64,000 bases of DNA, taken from the NCBI GenBank assembly GCA_019915135.1, contig JAHLMK010000013.1:434001-498000 (forward strand), written 5' to 3'. Shown one piece after another: positions 45,501 to 57,295 of the stretch. How positions within the stretch are numbered: the first letter of the stretch is position 1; the number at the start of each line of letters is the position of its first letter. The notes beneath the pieces are model-generated. The model had not been told where the DNA came from, made no database searches, and saw nothing but the letters and a program-made list of their open reading frames with translations. Both the position numbers and the translations under genes were made by a program. This stretch comes from Strobilurus pachycystidiatus (lineage: Eukaryota; Basidiomycota; Agaricomycetes; Agaricales; Physalacriaceae).

Positions 45501-46824
45501 CAAGATTCCTGAGCGTCCCTTTGGGACTATCACCACCGACTTTATCACAGATCTACCCAAGTGCAAAGGGTATAACGCTATCTACTGTGTTGTTGACCGT
45601 TTCACCAAAACGGTAATTGTATCTCCATGCCGCAAGACCATTGATGCGGATGGCACGGTTGATATCTTGGTGGATGGTGTCTATCGACGCTGTGGCCTCT
45701 GGGACAAGATGATTTCAGATCGTGGTCCCCAGTTTGCAAGCAAAGTCATGCAAGCCGTTCACGCTAAGCTAGGAATTACCTCTGCACTCAGTACGGCTTA
45801 TCATCCTCAGACAGATGGCGAAACCAAGTGTTACAATCAAGAACTTGAACAGTACCTCCGTGTCTTCTGTAATTACTGACAAAACGACTGGGTCAAATAT
45901 CTCCCCTTTGCGGAATTCTCTCACAACAGCCGCATCCACTCCGCTACGGGCAAGTCTCCCTTTGAACTCCTTCACGGTTTCAAACCCCGCTTATATCCGT
46001 CTCTTAACCCCACGTCCAACATTCCCTCGGTTGAGGAACGCCTGACAAACCTGGAACGTTCACGCGAGGAAGTCAAGGCTAGCCTTACCACTGCCGCAGA
46101 GATCATGAAGCGGAACAACGGAGATGTCACCAAGAAGGGCATTACGTTCAAAGTTGGTGACAAGGTGTTGCTTAATGGAAAGAATCTCAAGACAACGCAG
46201 CCCAAAGCTAAACTCTCAGACAAGCATCATGGACCTTTCGAAGTCACTGACGTACTTGGACCAGTCAACTATTGTCTCAAACTTCCTCCCACATGGCGTA
46301 TATACCCTGTCTTCCACGCCGCCCTCCTCCTTCCTTATGTGGAAACCGAGGCTCATGGGCCTAATTTCCCATCCAATCCGCCTGACCTTGTTGACGACAA
46401 GGAGGAGTTCAATGTTGAAGCTATACTGGACTCTCGCGCAACTCGAAACAAGCGCAGCATTCAGTATTTGGTGAAGTGGTTGGACTACTCGTCATCAGAG
46501 AACACCTGGGAGCCCAGCTCCAACCTCACAAAGACACTCCCATTGATTGAGGAATTCCATCGTACGCACCCCACGGCTTATTCTAAACCTCTTCCCCACC
46601 TTCGCACACTTGGTGTTACCGTTAGCGACATCTGGACGGGGACTTCTGCGCTCCAGGCGCAAGCGCATCCTAAAGAGGGGGTATTGTCACAAATTGCCTC
46701 CATTCTTCTCCCTCCATCACGTGCTTCCCACTCTCGACACCGTCATATCCTCCCGTCTCTGCATCCACCTCAGCCTGGGCCTAGCTCACCTCTCTCTTGC
46801 ATCCATCGTCTTGGCATTGCCTAG
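42552..46824 (+). pseudogene. Gypsy 1 pol polyprotein with chromodomain, disrupted
   Basis: The gag end DAIQQISNTANLLRGLQG is followed by a stop near 42660, then protease ALIDSGAEGIIINARYA (about 42880). A frameshift occurs near 43045. RT follows with [29 protein letters not shown] and [11 protein letters not shown] (YMDD at 44215-44226, intact), then RNase H with VEVDASDYATGGILS. Integrase has HHDSLGPGHPG with the zinc finger CATC, DFITDLPKCKGYNA, the HPQTDGETK signature and DRGPQ. A chromodomain FNVEAILDS ... YLVKWLDYSSSENTWEPSS ends the protein. Stops at 43693, 44275, 44698, 44929, 45298 and 45877 all lie in one frame; at least four can be explained by single C-to-T or G-to-A changes from the expected Gln, Arg or Trp codon. 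The chromodomain probably targets integration to heterochromatin. Confidence 0.9.
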
Positions 46825-47222
46825 ACAGATCACAGGTTCCATCATGGGATGGGTATCCAAATGTGGACCGTAGATTCCGGCCCGCTGAAGACTGCAAGTC
46901 AATGATGTCATTGCCATACAAAGCGAGGGCAGCCTTTCTCTGGACATCCATGACATCATTTACCCGGGTCCCTCTGTCAAATCTTCGCAAATACTTCGGT
47001 TATGCTACTTTAGTCCGTACTCTGGATTCTCTGTACATATTCATGGACTCTCTAGTTAGTTCCGTAGTCTGTTCTTTTTGTCTACTCACTGCTTGGTCGC
47101 TCCTAGTACTGTTGTAGCTCAACACACTCCTCTACATCTTATACTTCAATCTCTATCCCTCTTCTCTGTCTTGTTTGTGTGACTTGAGTGGTTGCCTTGA
47201 TATTTGGGCACCAGTCTTAACA
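46685..47222 (+). repeat. inferred 3' LTR of Gypsy 1 (538 bp)
   Basis: It begins TGTCACAAATTG within the last codons of pol and ends CCAGTCTTAACA. TG...CA ends and position fit a 3' LTR, but with no 5' LTR in the window the boundaries are inferred. Confidence 0.5.
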
Positions 47223-47966
47223 CTAGAACAGACTCTTCTACACCCACCTCACACTCTCGCTCGGCGTATGCCCGCCGACCGTACAATCCTTGATCCCACA
47301 TCTAAACTCCAACCACGTCCCACACGCCTTGTGTTTAAGAAGACTGCGGTTACCAATCCCCGTACGTTAATCCACCGCGAAGTCCTTTTTCACACTCTAC
47401 CGGCTGCTATTAGGGCTCGTCATTGCGGAGATCACCACAGCAGATAAAACTGGCTTCAGTGCTGTACAAGTGTAACAGTGTTTGAATGAGTAGCTTATCT
47501 CAACCAGCCTAACCTTCTTCAATGCAGATTCTTTCAACGGTACTATTCTAGTTGTCGTGAGTGACCGTTATAAGGCTACGCATAAGGTCCCAAACCTCTT
47601 TTGAGATATTATACTTATTGATATTCTGTTGGTAGTGGATAGAACAGACTTGGTAGATCTGATACAAATGATCATATGAAGAGAAGTTTTGGAGTAGGCA
47701 ATTTGGGTCATGCAGATCATACTTGTCTGCATACTCTGGCTCCTGAGTCCAGCTTTGAAGGAAGAGATCAAATCCTTAAATAAGGCCAGTACTTGGTGTA
47801 GAAAGAAAGAACCAAAGTTATCTTTTCCTTGACTTTTGTCTTGATTGCCAACCAGTTGAAGGGTAACATTGTCAAACTTGTCCAATGAATTTGTATAATG
47901 ACGCCAGTGAATATGGTCCCCGGTGTCTTGTAGAACAATCTTGTCAATCTTCTTAAAGACTAGCAC
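47223..47966. pseudogene. two unidentified coding relics (47229-47447 plus, 47520-47966 minus)
   Basis: Directly after the Gypsy 1 LTR an open plus frame reads MPADRTILDPTSKLQPRPTR and ALPAAIRAR-like sequence of unknown family. On the minus strand from 47966 a frame reads VFKKIDKIVLQDTGDHIHWR, RHYTNSLDKFDNVTLQLVG and FFLHQVLALF. A shift near 47780 leads to KYDLHDPNCLLQNFSSYDHL and QQNINKYNISKEVWDLM. The minus-strand relic looks like a once-real gene of a family that I cannot name. Confidence 0.35.
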
Positions 47967-48148
47967 ATGAGCTGCAGCAGTTTCTCGGTTGAGATAAATC
48001 TGACAGAAGACAATGTTTGAAAAACTGGTCAGCTAAGCAATGAAATATGAAAGAGAAACTGACTGATGTGCATCTTTTAATCCCAATTTCTCATTACAAA
48101 ATCGCGGTGTCTCACAATACGCTTGTACAATACATCCATCTAAAAATA

Positions 48149-48990
48149 TGCTAAAGGTTCACACCGATGAAGTTAGGTTAAAACGGGCCCAAGGGCCTAA
48201 AAATTACGCGGATCGTGAATGTTGTGTGTTGGGGATGGTGGTGGTGAGAAAAAATGTGAACGAGACGCGAGATGAGAGTAGAGATTGATGTTAGGAATTG
48301 GAAGTGGAGGCTTGCTTCTGTACTGCAAGCTGTTGTGCAGCACGTACGGCTGGATTATCACGGATATAGATCCTAAAGGCCTCTGAAGACCAACAGCCCA
48401 AAGCCTGAATGATAGCATCAGAGAGACCTAAGCCAACATAATAGGTGGCATCACCAGAACGAGCAGAGTGACCTCCAAATTTTCTTCCCATCAGAGCAAA
48501 GAACTTTCTTTCAAATTAACTGCGAGTGGAAATAGTCCCATTCTCACAAATGAAGAGAGCAGACCGAACTCCATGAAGCATGTCTCAGGGTTTGGTGTAT
48601 TGCTTGAGAAGCTTAACTGGGTTTGCAATCTTCTGAAGAGTGAAAAGCATGTCTGTTCTTTGATAGAACTGATCACCTTTGTGATAAGGCAGCTTGTAAC
48701 TTGCATAGCCAGGCTTAAAATATAGAAAAGTTCTCTTGATAATCTTACGCCAATCTTTGAGTGCTTTAAAATTAGGCTGTAACAGCTCTCCTATGCGATG
48801 ACAGTCATAAAATGCATAAGTCATAAGAGTGACAAAGAGAAGATCATCATAGCTCAGAGTTGCATTTGCAGTATCAACAAAGAGTTACAGATGAGAAGTG
48901 CGCAGAGGTGGTTTGTGCTTCACTGGATCAGCTCTGATCTTTGAATATATACTAATATTGAAACAAGGCGAATTGGCGGATGGTGAATGG
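48149..48990 (-). mobile_element. 3' fragment of a YR (Ngaro-like) element: tyrosine recombinase C-terminal half
   Basis: Read on the minus strand it starts with IRADPVKHKPPLRTSHL, the point at which the YR gene at 61536-61952 is cut off. It continues through AFYDCHRIGELLQPNFKALK, DWRKIIKR, YKLPYHKGDQFYQRTDMLF and ALFICENGTI to the recombinase core GHSARSGDATYYVGLGLSDA, LGCWSSEAFRIYIRDNP. The active-site Tyr is in the AFRIYI motif, and the RAG triplet has become RSG. A shift and stops near 48700-48500 make it non-functional. The last 75 bp (48149-48225) match the outer end of the deleted copy at 52829, so this is the true 3' end of the family. Confidence 0.75.
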
Positions 48991-50451
48991 CGGACCGCTC
49001 CGTCCGGTTGAAGCAATAGCCCGCAAACACTGTTCATAACACTTTGCGTACTGGCAAGTCTAGTATACGGGCACAACTCGAGCAAGCCCACCCAATCAAC
49101 TACTCACACTCCCTGCGTATGAGAAAATTTCACCAATCCGTCAAACTTAACAAAACGTACAAATAATGTTTTTTGAACCGCACCCGCTGTGTATTGATAA
49201 CTAAGCCCAATCTCTGAGGGTCTCGATTCCCGTAGTTTTTACTCAACACATTCGGGAGCGCTTGGAATTTACAGCGCAATATTTTTAAGAGTCAGACCGT
49301 GTTCGTCTTGAGATACCTTATCCGCACACTATAAAAAACATTGCCTGGGCAAAATTATTGATGGTACTCGTCATTATTTAGTATGACACTTCAATTTATA
49401 GTAAAGAAGGGCCGTGTCTCAGCAAAACAACACATCTCGAAAACTCATTAAAGATCTCTTTGACGTTTTATTGCTTTTTGTCGCGTGATCTCTCTGAATG
49501 CAGCCGGGTGGCCATCAGCCAACGCCGCACGCCGAGAGCACAACTTCCTCTGCGCATTTTTCCTTTGACACAACCCGGTCAATTTGGGAGCTGCTGCACC
49601 CCCCAGACTGCTTCTTCTCATTCCGACTCAATGCAGCATCCTCCCCCCAAGCAACCCTTTATTCCACTCATCCTATACCTTTAGTATCCTGTTTAATAAC
49701 TTCAACACATATATTGAACAAATTCACATTATCCTAATTGTCAAATTCAACTTCATTGTACGCTTCAAACTGTTTGTTAATCAGATGAAAGTAATATATT
49801 TGTCTTTTTATCAGGTGAGATTAACGTTAAATCAAGTTTAGTAGACAGTACAGGAATTTAAAAAATGTAAGTGACAGACAAGAAAGCCTCCGTCAAATCA
49901 TTACATTAATTCTTTCACCTATTTGCCCCGTCGCCTCCACAGTGTGCAGCGCCGCCGCCCGTGTTTGCTCATGCAGGTGTGCAAACAGACCACATTATCA
50001 ATGATCCTTACTTACAACCGCCATCTCCGTCGACATCAGCAGTCCACTGCTTTTTATCGCGCAGCTTAACGCTCATCGCTCAACGTCCTCCACGTCCAGC
50101 TCTGCGCTCAACGATACGATAGACCCAGGAAACGAGAAGACCGGGAGTTTTTATGGGTAGAAGCGTCCGCCCTACGGCGGCGACGACATATCTGTACGCA
50201 TCCGTTTGTACGTTGGCCAATCTTTATATTCATCCTTCCTCTCATATTAGTCTTCGCGCGGTGATAGAAGCTGCCAATTCACTCCACGGTATCCTTTCGT
50301 CTTGCGCGTCGGTGCCCGTCCGTCCGTTCAAGTTTAATTTTGTGACGTGCATTGTGCAATTCTCTCATTGTATGCCATTACCTATATATCTCACAACAGC
50401 ACCTTCCATCTTCGTCTCTAGCCGCACTCCCTCCTCGCCGTTGCCTTCGTC
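48991..50451. other. no recognisable gene
   Basis: Moderately AT-rich spacer. Frames at 49460-49841 overlap in several registers and lack family motifs. 50150-50450 may contain upstream exons of the relic that starts at 50452 but shows no clear protein signature. Confidence 0.4.
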
Positions 50452-51137
50452 ATGCTCTCACTTCCTGTCGCTATTTCTGGAACTCACCACCTTTTGATCG
50501 AGAGTGACTCCCATATCAAACCAGCCGACCCTCCCATTTGTCTCGCCTGTCACGCTTATGTTGGTGAACAAACATCCGAGCAGACACCCAACAAGATAAT
50601 AATCCTCATGACACAATTGTATACTAGACGGCAGTGGCTCGCACTCCTGCGACAAGCCCTCCCCGTTGACTCACATGGCAAATGTCAGGGTATCCTTGTA
50701 TTTCGGTGACATCTTTTCCATCCTCCATATTCTCGCTGCTCATGGCCCAAATCTTCCCGTTCCAGAGCTAGCTCGGCTATGCCTCTCTTCTTCACCCTAC
50801 CAAACTCACCGTCCTGGCGGATATCTTGTCTGACAAATTCGTTCTCGAAAAGGATCCAATCTTGACGGAACCCTTTTTTACGCCTCCACCCCGCCTCATC
50901 TCTTGGTCTATTCTCTCAATGCTCTCGTCCGTCCCGTTGACTGATATTCATCAGCATCATATCTTGAAAACACTTCCATCACTTACCATCCGTGTCTCAC
51001 CTCATCCCGCGCCATCTTTATACCACATTTTTTGCCACCCTTGTCTTGCTATTACATCATCTTGCTTTACAACCTTTCGCATTGCTGTTCAGCACCAACC
51101 TTCACTGTATTCTTCTCACTCGATTACTGTATCTTAG
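50452..51137 (+). pseudogene. unidentified gene relic (helical, frameshifted)
   Basis: The frame starts MLSLPVAISGTHHLLIESDS and gives PPICLACHAYVGEQTSEQTP and LYTRRQWLALLRQALPVDSH. A shift near 50690 leads to FSILHILAAHGPNLPVPELA. Another shift near 50790 leads to KLTVLADILSDKFVLEKDPI, TEPFFTPPPRLISWSILSML and ILKTLPSLTIRVSPHPAPSL. The three segments read like one protein with two indels. The helical (VLADILSD) pattern occurs in basidiomycete hypothetical proteins, but I cannot assign a role. Confidence 0.4.
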
Positions 51138-52828
51138 GTTGGATCCTTTCTTGAATGTATGATTTCCCGAACGTACTAATTTGTTCATTTGAGAGAACAT
51201 TCTGAGATTGAGGTAATTCTGTAACACTCACACCCGCGCAAATTTGCTTCAGACAGACTCTCTCCTTCAAAGTAACAGACGAAATCCTTCCCTTATGTTG
51301 AACAATAACGTCGTTGACCACACTGCGCATTGTACGGTCCTCCTCGTGTACCTTTGACTGAGGCTGGGAGTCTTTGATCCACCAACGCGCCGAACACATT
51401 TGCGAGCCGGGTCGCATTCAGAAGGGCGTTGTTAGCGTCTATTGCAGTGTTTGGGCTTGAGACTTGTTAAAGACATGGGCGGACGACTGGCGGCAGGACT
51501 TAGCCCTGTCCGCCTCGTAGCTGACACCTGTACACAATAAGTACAGAAGCCGAATAACCAACGCGCTACCACCTACCTCTCGCTGGACTCTGTTTGTACC
51601 GAAGGTAGGCCTTCCGGTCTTTGCTAACTTTGTTGGCCTTCTAACTTGCTGTACCCTGACGGCGCGTGCTCACGCGGGCAGTCTAACATGAACAACGAGT
51701 CGTAGCGCCAGTTCAGCGATCCAAAGGTAATGTACCTGTCAAATTACAAAATCCTCCAAGTGACCATTCAGAGAGTCCAAATCTGCATCAGGAGGAGTTA
51801 TCAAACATCACAGCAGGTCCGGATAGAGTCACTATCCCTATCAGAGCTCGCAAATGGCAGTTCGCAAAGTGTGGTGGCGGAGGAGCCGCCAGATGCTGCG
51901 TCGTTTCTGGGCAGATCAGACGCAACGAATAGACGTATAGCAGCAAGTAGACTTCGAGGAAGCTGTACGCCTGTCTATTCCGCAAACAAAACGTTCTGGA
52001 ATTCTAAGTATACACGTACATTTTGTCCAAGTCCGTCTTTGCCAACCTGATTTGTTTCTCAGCAGCGCCGAGCGCTAGAGTACCACGGCGCTACATCTCA
52101 GGGACCGTTTAGGGTGATGTTGGATTGGCGTTCAGCTGATGGTTGAAGTCCTCGCGCTGTGTGGCGCTGCCGGCGCCCCGGCTCCAAATTCTTGGTCATT
52201 GCTTGGGGGGACGGCTCAGCAAGTCCTATAGCCAAACAAGAGTCCGGACAACTGAGCGAGGACAAGATTGGCCTATGGAAGAGCCGTCAGTGCACAGTTC
52301 AGGCAAGTAAGACATAGTTTACTTTGGAATTGCAATCGTCTTTGGACGAGTGTTCATACCGACTATATTCAGATCAGAAACTAATGAAATAGCGTCAGGG
52401 CGGCTTTGGGTGCGGGTGTCGCTGCCGTCGGTCCAGCGTCGGAGTCCCAGGTTTAGAGTTTGCTGAGTTTGGCGCCGGAGGCCACAACAGGTTCAACCTC
52501 ATTTGTGTGCATGTAGATTGAGGCACGCAACGGATTTGGAGCTCAAAGTTGTCTAGAGTACTTGATAAGAGGTGAATCAAAGTGGTCAGAATATAAATTT
52601 TGACTTGAGAAAGGTACCGTACCTCAATCATCTTTCTGACTGCCAATTCACTGTCTGAGATCCAGGCTCGCTTTGAGAAATAAGAAGGGTACTGTTGGGT
52701 GTCAGGGACGCGAGACTTAGCAGCGCGGCAAACTAGAGATTGAACGTAGAACGGCGGCAAGTCCGCCAGTGAGTCCACGGTCATCCTGGTACTGGATCCG
52801 GCACTCTGTCGTCAGACGATTGGCCAAT
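51138..52828. other. no recognisable gene
   Basis: Frames at 51124-51417 and 52395-52784 (minus) and at 51730-52050 (plus) have no family signature or splice pattern. Segments such as 51470-51560 (GGCGG-rich) differ in composition from their surroundings, suggesting a patchwork of old insertions. Confidence 0.4.
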
Positions 52829-53997
52829 GCTTAAAGGTTCACACTGATGAAGTTAGGCTAAAACGGGCCCAAGGGCCTATAAATTATGTGGATCGTGACT
52901 GGCTATGTACTACATTGAGCTAATACAAGTACATACAAGAAACTAGATACAGTTACAGGGAGTGGAGGGTGGGAAAGCAGAAACAAAGGCAGAGCAAGCT
53001 AAACTGAGCACAGAATTGAAATTAAGCTTGTAGCCTATGAAGAGTGGACTGGGGACACACCTGTGCACAGAATCCCAAGTACAACGCTATCAGGAAGCGT
53101 GAGAGCAGGCAGGGATTGGACACTGTGCACAAGATAAGGCATCAACTCGAAATCAAGTTGGATAACCATACCAGTGACAATGGACAGCAGTGAAAGATCA
53201 AGTTAGATCTAGCTGCAGCAGACAGCAGGGAGGGCTAGAAACTGTCCAAAGCATACACTGGTGAAAGGAGCATAAGTTCCTGTGAGCAGAACTGGAGGGA
53301 CACTGTGTGCAAACCTTGCAGAGCCAAAATGCAAAAATGAAAGCAGAAAGCAAGCTGCAACACAGTGGGGATCAAACTCGCAACTCTGAGGCGCCCTAGG
53401 CCCAGCATCAGCTGACAGACAGCACTGGGCCTAGGCCAGATGATGACAGATTGATCCTGGGAAAGTGCGAAGTTATTCCATGTCACATGGCTGAGATATG
53501 GTTAACTTAACACATGGCATCAGAAGTGATCTTCTGGAAATGATTGACAGATGCTGTCATGATTGACAGCTCCTGTGATTGGAGATAGCATCCCTAAGTA
53601 GGGGAGATAGCCTTGAGGCTAGTAGGTCAAGAAAGAAAATCAATAGCATGAGGCTACATCTCCAAAAATGGAAATTACTCGCAAATGCATTTGAGCTCAT
53701 TTGGAGAAAAGTTAATATCACACATGGGCATGATGGTGTGACATGTCCAAACTTATTGGATGGGTCCGGGACATCATGAGGGACATGAGAGTGCAATCAG
53801 CAACATGGTAGCTATGACCGATATTTTGTGATTTGCGATTTACTGCTAAATGATTTTGAGCTCATTTCGAGAAAGTTGAGATACCACAATGAGAACACTG
53901 TCGCTCAATGCCAGACTGTACTGAGTGAGCTCAGACAGTATGAGAGTGTGTGTGAGAGGTGCAGAGGCCTCTGAAAACACTCCCTATCCTTGGAATC
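52829..53997 (-). mobile_element. internally deleted, non-autonomous YR-element derivative (1.17 kb)
   Basis: On the minus strand from 53997 the sequence matches the 5' end of the YR element at 57296 onward (GATTCCAAGG, TCAGAGGCCTCTGCACCTC and about 900 bp more, through TTTAGCTTGCTCTGCC). It then passes within about 100 bp to the 3' terminal sequence shared with 48149-48225 (GGCCCTTGGGCCCGTTTTAG). All coding sequence is missing. About 75 bp present here (53045-53060 region) are deleted from the 5' region of the autonomous copy. It is a MITE-like derivative of a retroelement. Confidence 0.75.
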
Positions 53998-54371
53998 CGC
54001 CTTGACTTTGAAAAGTGCCATTGTTTAGGAACTTGAACCAAGCGGACTATTACATTCCTATGACGCTGTGAGCCGTCCTATATGAACTAAATCTGGGCGC
54101 CGATAGCTTATTCCCAGTAAGAAGAGCGTCAATTAATTTCCGTTTTTGGCGGTTGTTGTCCGTTGAATTTATTTTGATCTGTTAGTTTCCATTGCATTTG
54201 AGTGTAATTTGGTCTTGTTTTACCAACTTGAACAAAACGGAGAAGAGGGTTCCGAATTCTGACTTTGAAAGCGGTCAAAAAGCCACACAACGTATGTTTG
54301 ACGTATGCCCAATCAAAACCAACATGCCGCCAAACTTAGAAATCAGATGCAAACAATTTTGATCCGGCACT
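53998..54371. other. upstream region of the Plavaka transposase gene
   Basis: No gene. This stretch separates the YR derivative from the transposase start and presumably holds the 5' end of the Plavaka element, but I could not locate CACTA-type termini. Confidence 0.4.
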
Positions 54372-57295
54372 ATGGGAATCCATCAAAGTTTTGGTAAAGG
54401 TCGCTCTCTTTCCGTGATGTCGACGCCGGCCCCAACATTGTCTCGTACTCAGCGCCGGAAAAATGCGCTGGATGCCGAGTCCAGTCTAGCATCCTTTTTG
54501 TCCTCTCACAACTGCGCAGTTCCGCCAAGTCTTATACCGGCCAAACGAAAAGCAACACAGTCGGGCAACAATGGAGAGTCACCAGAGAGGAGGGCAGCAC
54601 CGTTCATAGCAGGGACACCATCAGATAGAGGGGATGGAGGGATGGTGTGTATCTTCTTGCCTACTCAATTTACCTGTCTGACAACGTTGTCTAGCAAGGT
54701 ACAGATCTCGGACACAATCGCCACACTCCAAGTAGATATTTGTCTCCAATACAGCCAGATGTTCCTCCACGCACGCCTGAAACTGAGAGAGCGGGAGCCA
54801 ACACCTCCAACCGTTTCACCCAACCATCCTCCACCACTGCACCATCTGTTAATCAACAACCCGACGAGTTCTATGCGTCACCTACGCCTGGGTTGACTTC
54901 TCCCATTCATACCATTCGCCACGCTGCCCAGTTCATCCATGCTCTCAAACATGCAACACTTAATAAAAGCAACATGGAGCCTGACGACCTTTACCGGTTT
55001 CGTAACCCAACAGCCAAACAAATCATCAATCCCGCAAATCCTGACGAGGATTTGCTGTTTGCTCTTCAAAGCTTCTTTGCGTCGACTACTGCATCTGAAG
55101 AAGCCTACAAGGATCACCAGTTTGCAACGCAAATGCGGCACCCAGATCCCGAGGTCAACTATTATAGCTATTATCGTGCCCGTAAGCTGGTGAAGGAGCT
55201 CAGCAGCATCGCACCCATCATCCACGACATGTGTATCAAGACGTGCCTTGCTTACACCGGCCCATGGAGCGAACTCGACAAGTGCTTTGAGTGTTTAGAA
55301 CCTCGGTACCAAAACGGACGCGCGCGCCGGACCTTTCCAACCATTCCTCTCAGTCCGATAGCACAGGCGCTTTACGCGTCACCAGGGACAGCCAAAAAGA
55401 TGGACTATCAGGTCAAAGAGACAGAAGATCCTTCGGTGGGCGCGTCTTAGAGGAGGGAAAATCAAAATCTTGGACGACATCATTTCTGGCGCAGACTACT
55501 TGGCAGCTGTGCAGGATGGAAGAATTGGGCCCAACGACATTGTTTTTCAGATCTCCCTCGACGGCGCTCAGCTCTACCGCGACAAGAAATCTGACTGCTG
55601 GATGTTTATTTACATCTTCACATCTGTGCATCCCAAGCTGTGCTACACCAAGAAGTGGGTCTTTCCTGGTGGTATCATTGGGGGCCCGAACAAGCCAAAA
55701 CACACTCAGTTGTTCCTTTTCCCCGCGCTACACCACATTGCAGCTCTGCAGAAGGAAGGCCTCTCTTACTATCATGCCCATCAAAAGGAAATCATCCTGA
55801 AATCTCATCCATTCAATTTACTCGTTACCGTTGATGGACCTGCGATGTGCGATGTTGATGGAACTGTCACTTGTCAGGGGAAATATGCGTGCCGTTTGCA
55901 TTGCAAGCTGCCAGGGCGCCATTGAACAGGCGATGGTCACTACTATCCGGCAATGTTACAGCCATACAACTACTCGGTCGCTGGCTGTAACCACCCAGAT
56001 GTTACTTTCGAGCAGCTTGTGGCGCATCGGCGAGTCGCTGACGAGTGGTATAAAGAAGGACTTGCACATCTGCTAACAGCACGTAACCAGAGAGATTACG
56101 AGAAGCTTCGTCTCAAGACTGGTATCTGTCGGCCCAGTTTGTTCTCTGGCCTCTTTGGTATCTTAGACATTCCGAAGGCGCTTGCTATGGATATCATGCA
56201 TCTCGCTGACCTCAACGATCCGGAGCTTTTCATTGGATTATGGTGTGGTACCCTGAACGTGTACGCACCAGATACACTGGAGCAGTGGACGTGGGCGGTG
56301 CTCAAGGGGACTGTCTGGGTTGCACATGGCGACACGGTTGAACGTGCGACACGACACTTCCCATCTTCTTTTGGGCGAGTTCCTTGTAACATTGCTTTGA
56401 GCTCACTCAACTCAGGTTACAAAGCACACAAATGGCAACTTTACCTCTATGGACTCGGTCCTGCTCTTCTCCATTCTATCCTTCCCTTCGCTTATTGGCA
56501 GAACTACTGCAAATTTGTCAAAGCTATGCGACTTATCAAACAGACTCGGAACATCCCAATGGCGCATGTGAAGTAAGCCCAGACCCTCTTCAATGAGTTT
56601 GAGCACGAATATGAGGAGCTCTATTATCAGCGTCGACCTGAACGGCTTCACATGGTTCGACAAAGCATCCACATGCTTACGCATATGGCGTCCGAAACAA
56701 TCCGCCTAGGACCGCTGTCTTGCTATGCGCAATGGCCAATGGAGACGTTGATTGGAAACATTGGCGGGGAAATCCGATCTGAGAAAGATCCTTATGCTTA
56801 TGCAGGCAAACGTGCCATCCAGCGCGCACAGCTGAACGGTATCTCCCACATGATTCCAGATATCCCACTCGTTGCAGCAGATCTCAAAGGCGGTGAACCT
56901 CCAAAATATTTAAGGAGGGTCAAAGGAACAGATTATGTCCTTCTGGCTCGTCGGGAGACTACTGCCATTGAGGTTAGCAAATCAGGAGTAGACGCAATCC
57001 ACACATTCTGGGATCATATGAGGTGGCCAGACAAGGCTCAATGGGGAAAGGCAGTTATGCAATGGGGACGTTTACGCATTTTGAACGGGCAGGTGGCATG
57101 TTCCTTGTGGACGGAGACACATCCCAAGTTACAGCGTGAATTGCGGGTGACGCGCAATATCAAAGTATGTTGTGAATATCTATTCAATAAGGTCTCTTCT
57201 AATATTTATCTGCAGATGGTACTTAACGGCAAAACTGAGTTTGCGGAAGTCCAGTACTACTTTTGCCTCAGCTTCAAAGATCGAAGTAAAAGCAG
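54372..57295 (+). pseudogene. Plavaka-type (CACTA superfamily) transposase, disrupted and 3'-truncated
   Basis: Exon 1 (54372-54644) joins exon 2 (from 54695) across a 50-nt intron in phase. The middle has the Tnp2/Plavaka signature: VFQISLDGAQLYRDKKSDCW, KKWVFPGGIIGGPNKPKHTQ, LFPALHHIAALQKEGL, VDGPAMCDVDGTVTCQGKYA with C-x-LHC, and LQPYNYSVAGCNHPDV. It continues with LAMDIMHLADLNDPELFIGL, then ETIRLGPLSCYAQWPMETLI and GNIGGEIRSEKDPYAYAGKR. A +1 shift near 55445, TGA at 55923 and TAA at 56574 disrupt it. A third exon (57216 on) follows a 51-nt intron and is cut at 57295 by the YR element. These enzymes are cut-and-paste transposases of mushrooms. Confidence 0.85.

Larger units (their letters stand above)
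42550..47222 (+). mobile_element. Gypsy 1: decayed Ty3/gypsy chromovirus, gag mostly missing
   Basis: The order gag remnant, protease, RT, RNase H, integrase, chromodomain and 3' LTR is that of Ty3/gypsy chromoviruses. The 5' LTR and most of gag are absent, and LTR-1 copy C abuts the remaining gag frame. The pol frame is continuous apart from one frameshift and seven in-frame stops. The inferred 3' LTR is 46685-47222. Confidence 0.85.
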
